Below, piece by piece: positions 61,501 to 64,000 of a stretch of 64,000 nt of DNA. Within the stretch, counting starts at the first letter, position 1. The number at the start of each line of letters is the position of its first letter. Source of the stretch: Halorhabdus amylolytica. GTDB lineage: Archaea > Halobacteriota > Halobacteria > Halobacteriales > Haloarculaceae. The translations under genes were made by a program, and so were the position numbers. The DNA is taken from contig NZ_SPQG01000001.1 of the NCBI RefSeq assembly GCF_004944975.1, positions 429,116-493,115 of the forward strand, in the 5' to 3' direction. The notes beneath the pieces were generated by a model that was not told the origin of the DNA, made no database searches, and saw only the letters and a program-made list of their open reading frames with translations.

Positions 61501-61767
61501 AGTGCTGGATTGATATCGGGTATTTCTGATTCCGCCTTTTTACATCCGAGGGTTTTCGCTCTCCTTATATAGTTGTTTGTGAAACACGCTCATAGTTGTC
61601 AGCCCCACACTGAAAGTAGAATCCGGGGTGCCTCGGTCATTTCTCGACGTCACGCAATTCTTCCGAGAACGGCTTCCCCTTGTTGGGCATTATGCTTGGT
61701 ACACGGCGAGTAACAATAGCTACCAGGGAGGAGCGAGTTCAATCTATTGCTTTTGTGCTACTCTCTA
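61501..61767. other. Intergenic region upstream of the two-gene island
   Basis: No convincing gene. It contains the island's promoter near 61565-61572 and otherwise AT-richer sequence that extends to the tspO stop codon. Short frames such as one containing RERLPLVGHYAWYTASNNSY near 61660 may be debris of an older gene, but I cannot identify it. Confidence 0.4.
61563..61575 (-). promoter_or_regulatory. Probable promoter of the two-gene island
   Basis: Minus-strand AACTATATAAGGA is a good TATA box, centred about 69 bases upstream of the ATG at 61500. The mRNA would have a leader of roughly 40 bases, unlike the leaderless pattern of most genes in the window. Confidence 0.55.
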
Positions 61768-62271
61768 TCAGTTGAGCCACCACAGACTCGCGTTCAGGAC
61801 GGCGGCGAAGGACACCCACGCGAGATACGGGACCAGAAGCAGAGCGGCGCGACGGTCGACGCGATCGAATGCGACGATCGTCCCGACGATGGCGAGCCAC
61901 AGGGCAACGATCACGACGAGGCCGAGCGCCGGCGATCGCGCGCCGAAGAAGGCCGCCGACCACGCGACGTTCAGAACGAACTGTCCGGCGAACGCGAGAA
62001 GGGCGATCCGGACCGGACGCTCGGTGGCGTCGGCCCGCCAGACGAGCCAGAGGGCAACGCCCATGAGCGCGAACAGGGCGGTCCAGACGGGTCCGAACAC
62101 CCACGATGGTGGATTGAAAGGCGGTTTCGCCAGGCCGTCGTACCATGCGCCCAGTCCCATCACGGTGAAGACGCTCCCGCTCGCGCCGACGAGTTCACAG
62201 GCGAGAACGCTCGCCAGCAACGACGTCCGGGGCCGACGGTCCGGGAGCGTTCCCAGCTGTCGGGTGTCCAT
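61768..62271 (-). CDS. tspO: TspO/MBR family protein
   Basis: A 167-residue membrane protein with five helices. Typical segments are GLGAWYDGLAKPPFNPPSWV with FGPVWTALFALMGVALWLVW, FAGQFVLNVAWSAAFFGARS and VPYLAWVSFAAVLNASLWWL. TspO proteins bind porphyrins and similar tetrapyrroles and influence their turnover. With heme and corrinoid genes elsewhere in the window this is a loose thematic link only. It diverges from alaS. Confidence 0.93.
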   Translation of the reverse strand: MDTRQLGTLPDRRPRTSLLASVLACELVGASGSVFTVMGLGAWYDGLAKPPFNPPSWVFGPVWTALFALMGVALWLVWRADATERPVRIALLAFAGQFVLNVAWSAAFFGARSPALGLVVIVALWLAIVGTIVAFDRVDRRAALLLVPYLAWVSFAAVLNASLWWLN

Positions 62272-62351
62272 AACGACGGGTATCGAAGCGAGTGCAGAAA
62301 CCGTTTCCGGGGCTGAGACGCTCAGAACGGACCGAAGGCCCCCTTCGGAAC

Positions 62352-62360
62352 TGATTTAGG
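62352..62360 (+). promoter_or_regulatory. Probable TATA box of alaS
   Basis: TGATTTAGG is centred about 31 bases upstream of ATG 62388, giving a nearly leaderless mRNA. Confidence 0.45.
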
Positions 62361-62387
62361 CTCGGACGGGCCACACTAACCCAACGA

Positions 62388-64000
62388 ATGAGCGACCTCG
62401 AGGAGGAATACCGGCTCGAGTATTTCGAGGAGCACGGGTTCCATCGCAAACAGTGTCCGGAGTGTGGGGACCACTTCTGGACGCTCGACCCCGAGCAGGA
62501 GACCTGTGGTGAGCCGCCGTGTGACGAGTACAGCTTCATCGACGACGCCGGGTTCGAGGCGGAATTCGAACTGGGCGAGATGCGCGAGGCGTTCCTCTCC
62601 TTTTTCGAGGAACGCGATCACGAACGTATCGAGCCCTATCCAGTCGCTGCCAACCGCTGGCGCGACGACGTGTTGCTGACCCAGGCCTCGATCTACGACT
62701 TCCAGCCGCTGGTCACGTCGGGGACGACGCCACCGCCGGCCAACCCCCTGACGATCAGCCAGCCCTGCATCCGGATGCAGGACATCGACAACGTCGGCGT
62801 GACGGGCCGCCACACCATGGCTTTCGAGATGATGGCCCACCACGCCTTCAACGCCCGCGAGGACATCGACGATCCGGGCCAATACGCCTACGAGGGCGAA
62901 GTCTACTGGAAGGAAGAGACAGTCGCCTACTGCATGGAACTGTTCGAGGAACTCGGGGCCGACCCCGCCGAAGTCACGCTGATCGAGGATCCGTGGGTCG
63001 GCGGGGGCAACGCAGGGCCGGCCTTCGAGGTCATCTACAAGGGGGCCGAACTGGCGACGCTCGTCTTCATGCAGTTCGAAGCCGACCCCGACGGGGAATA
63101 CGAGATGAAAGACGGCAACCGCTACAGCCCGATGGACACCTACATCGTCGACACGGGCTACGGGCTAGAACGGTGGACGTGGGTGAGCCAGGGCACGCCC
63201 ACGGTCTACGAGGCCGTCTACCCCGAAATGATCGACTTTCTCACGGATAACGCGGGGATCGACCACACCTCCGAGGAGGAGGCGATCGTCCACAAAGCCG
63301 CGAAACTCGCCGGCCGGATGGACATCGACGAGGCCAAGGATGTCGAAGCGGCACGGGACGATATCGCCGCCGAGATCGGTGTCGAGACCGATCGTCTCCG
63401 CGAATTGGTCGAACCCCTCGAATCTATCTACGCCATCGCGGATCACTCCAGAACGCTCGCGTACATGCTGGGCGACGGGATCGTCCCGAGCAACATCGGG
63501 ACGGGCTACCTCGCGCGAATGGTCCTCCGGCGCACCAAGAGACTGGTCGACGACGTCGGCGTCGACGCGCCGATGGACGAACTCGTCGACATGCAGGCCG
63601 AGCGCCTGGGCTATTCGAATCGCGATACGATCCGGGATGTCGTCCGTACGGAGGTCGAACGCTATCGCGAGACCCTCGAACGCGGCCGGCGTCGGGTCGA
63701 ACAGTTGGCCGAGGAGTACGAAGACAGCGACGACCCGATCCCGGGCGCCGAACTCGTCGAGCTATACGACAGCCACGGTATCCAACCGGACATGGTTGCT
63801 GAAATCGCCGCCGAACGCGGCGTCGACGTGGACGTGCCCGAGGACTTCTACTCGGCGGTTGCCGAGCGCCACGAGGCGACCGATGCCGGCGCTGACAGCG
63901 AGGAAGCGACGAGCCACGGGGAACGGCTTGTCGACCTCCCCGAGACGGAGCGCCTCTATTACGACGATCAGGAGCGCATGGAGTTCGAGGCGGTCGTCCT
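62388..64000 (+). CDS. alaS: Alanyl-tRNA synthetase, N-terminal part
   Basis: AlaRS attaches alanine to tRNA-Ala. The window holds the first 537 residues; the gene continues beyond the end. The archaeal zinc-binding head is [20 protein letters not shown] with GEPPC. Class II motifs follow: [20 protein letters not shown] (motif 1 region), [20 protein letters not shown] (motif 2), and [19 protein letters not shown] (motif 3). The domain after residue 340 contains [19 protein letters not shown] and [20 protein letters not shown]. Editing and C-terminal domains are not visible. Confidence 0.97.
   Translation, partial: MSDLEEEYRLEYFEEHGFHRKQCPECGDHFWTLDPEQETCGEPPCDEYSFIDDAGFEAEFELGEMREAFLSFFEERDHERIEPYPVAANRWRDDVLLTQASIYDFQPLVTSGTTPPPANPLTISQPCIRMQDIDNVGVTGRHTMAFEMMAHHAFNAREDIDDPGQYAYEGEVYWKEETVAYCMELFEELGADPAEVTLIEDPWVGGGNAGPAFEVIYKGAELATLVFMQFEADPDGEYEMKDGNRYSPMDTYIVDTGYGLERWTWVSQGTPTVYEAVYPEMIDFLTDNAGIDHTSEEEAIVHKAAKLAGRMDIDEAKDVEAARDDIAAEIGVETDRLRELVEPLESIYAIADHSRTLAYMLGDGIVPSNIGTGYLARMVLRRTKRLVDDVGVDAPMDELVDMQAERLGYSNRDTIRDVVRTEVERYRETLERGRRRVEQLAEEYEDSDDPIPGAELVELYDSHGIQPDMVAEIAAERGVDVDVPEDFYSAVAERHEATDAGADSEEATSHGERLVDLPETERLYYDDQERMEFEAVV

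Noticed and set aside
61628-62359. A 243-codon plus-strand frame opposite tspO
   Set aside because: Most of it is antisense to tspO and is Arg/Thr-rich without motifs. Only the first ~45 codons lie outside, and those were noted as possible debris.
1-64000. CRISPR arrays, rRNA genes or a replication origin
   Set aside because: No regularly spaced repeats, no rRNA-like sequence and no Orc1/Cdc6 gene or origin-repeat cluster was seen.

Overview
The window is a GC-rich chromosomal segment from a haloarchaeon (class Halobacteria). The evidence is the split archaeal RNA polymerase genes (A'/A'' and B'/B''), an archaeal-type NusA, L15e, Gar1, SRP19, RfcS, GatE, a SAMP-type ubiquitin-like protein, a Htr transducer, acidic proteins, PGF-CTERM sorting and leaderless TATA-box promoters. 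Gene content fits a Haloarculaceae/Halorhabdus-like organism, but I cannot fix the genus.

Layout. (1) 1-14.1 kb: information-processing block. The end of L15e, then rps7/rps12 and the rpoH-rpoB''-rpoB'-rpoA'-rpoA''-nusA operon, all on the minus strand. The usual nusA-rps12 junction is split by a Htr chemotaxis transducer on the plus strand and a protein of unknown function. (2) 14.1-14.9 kb: tRNA-Asp followed by a second copy of its 3' end, nested palindromes and a transposase remnant. (3) 14.9-17.6 kb: an ornithine cyclodeaminase family protein, a presenilin-like protease, Gar1 and SRP19. (4) 17.6-29.8 kb: late cobalamin cluster. Overlapping minus-strand genes cbiB, cobS, cobY, cobT, cobD, cbiZ, cbiA, cobA/cobO and cbiP take cobyrinic acid or salvaged corrinoids to adenosylcobalamin. 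btuF leads this strand and btuCD diverge from it, adding uptake. (5) 29.9-40.8 kb: MaoC, CoxB, two histidine kinases, a CtaA-CtaB fusion for heme A/O, an ABC exporter pair, fumarase and a lipoprotein. (6) 40.9-57.8 kb: housekeeping and small genes: gatE, trmJ, tandem fluoride channels, tRNA-Ile, mptA, glmM, larB, samp2 and many small zinc-ribbon proteins. (7) 57.9-64 kb: rfcS, an AT-richer two-gene island that includes a PD-(D/E)XK nuclease-like protein, then tspO and the 5' part of alaS.

The best candidate for an undescribed system is the two-gene island at 59270-61500. Other points worth attention are an AT-rich, codon-shifted patch inside rfcS, a row of perfect hairpins just downstream of tRNA-Ile, the split rpo-rps operon, a 33-residue zinc-ribbon microprotein coupled to its neighbour, and paired inverted repeats at a small zinc-finger gene. 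No CRISPR array, rRNA, replication initiator or intact insertion sequence was seen.
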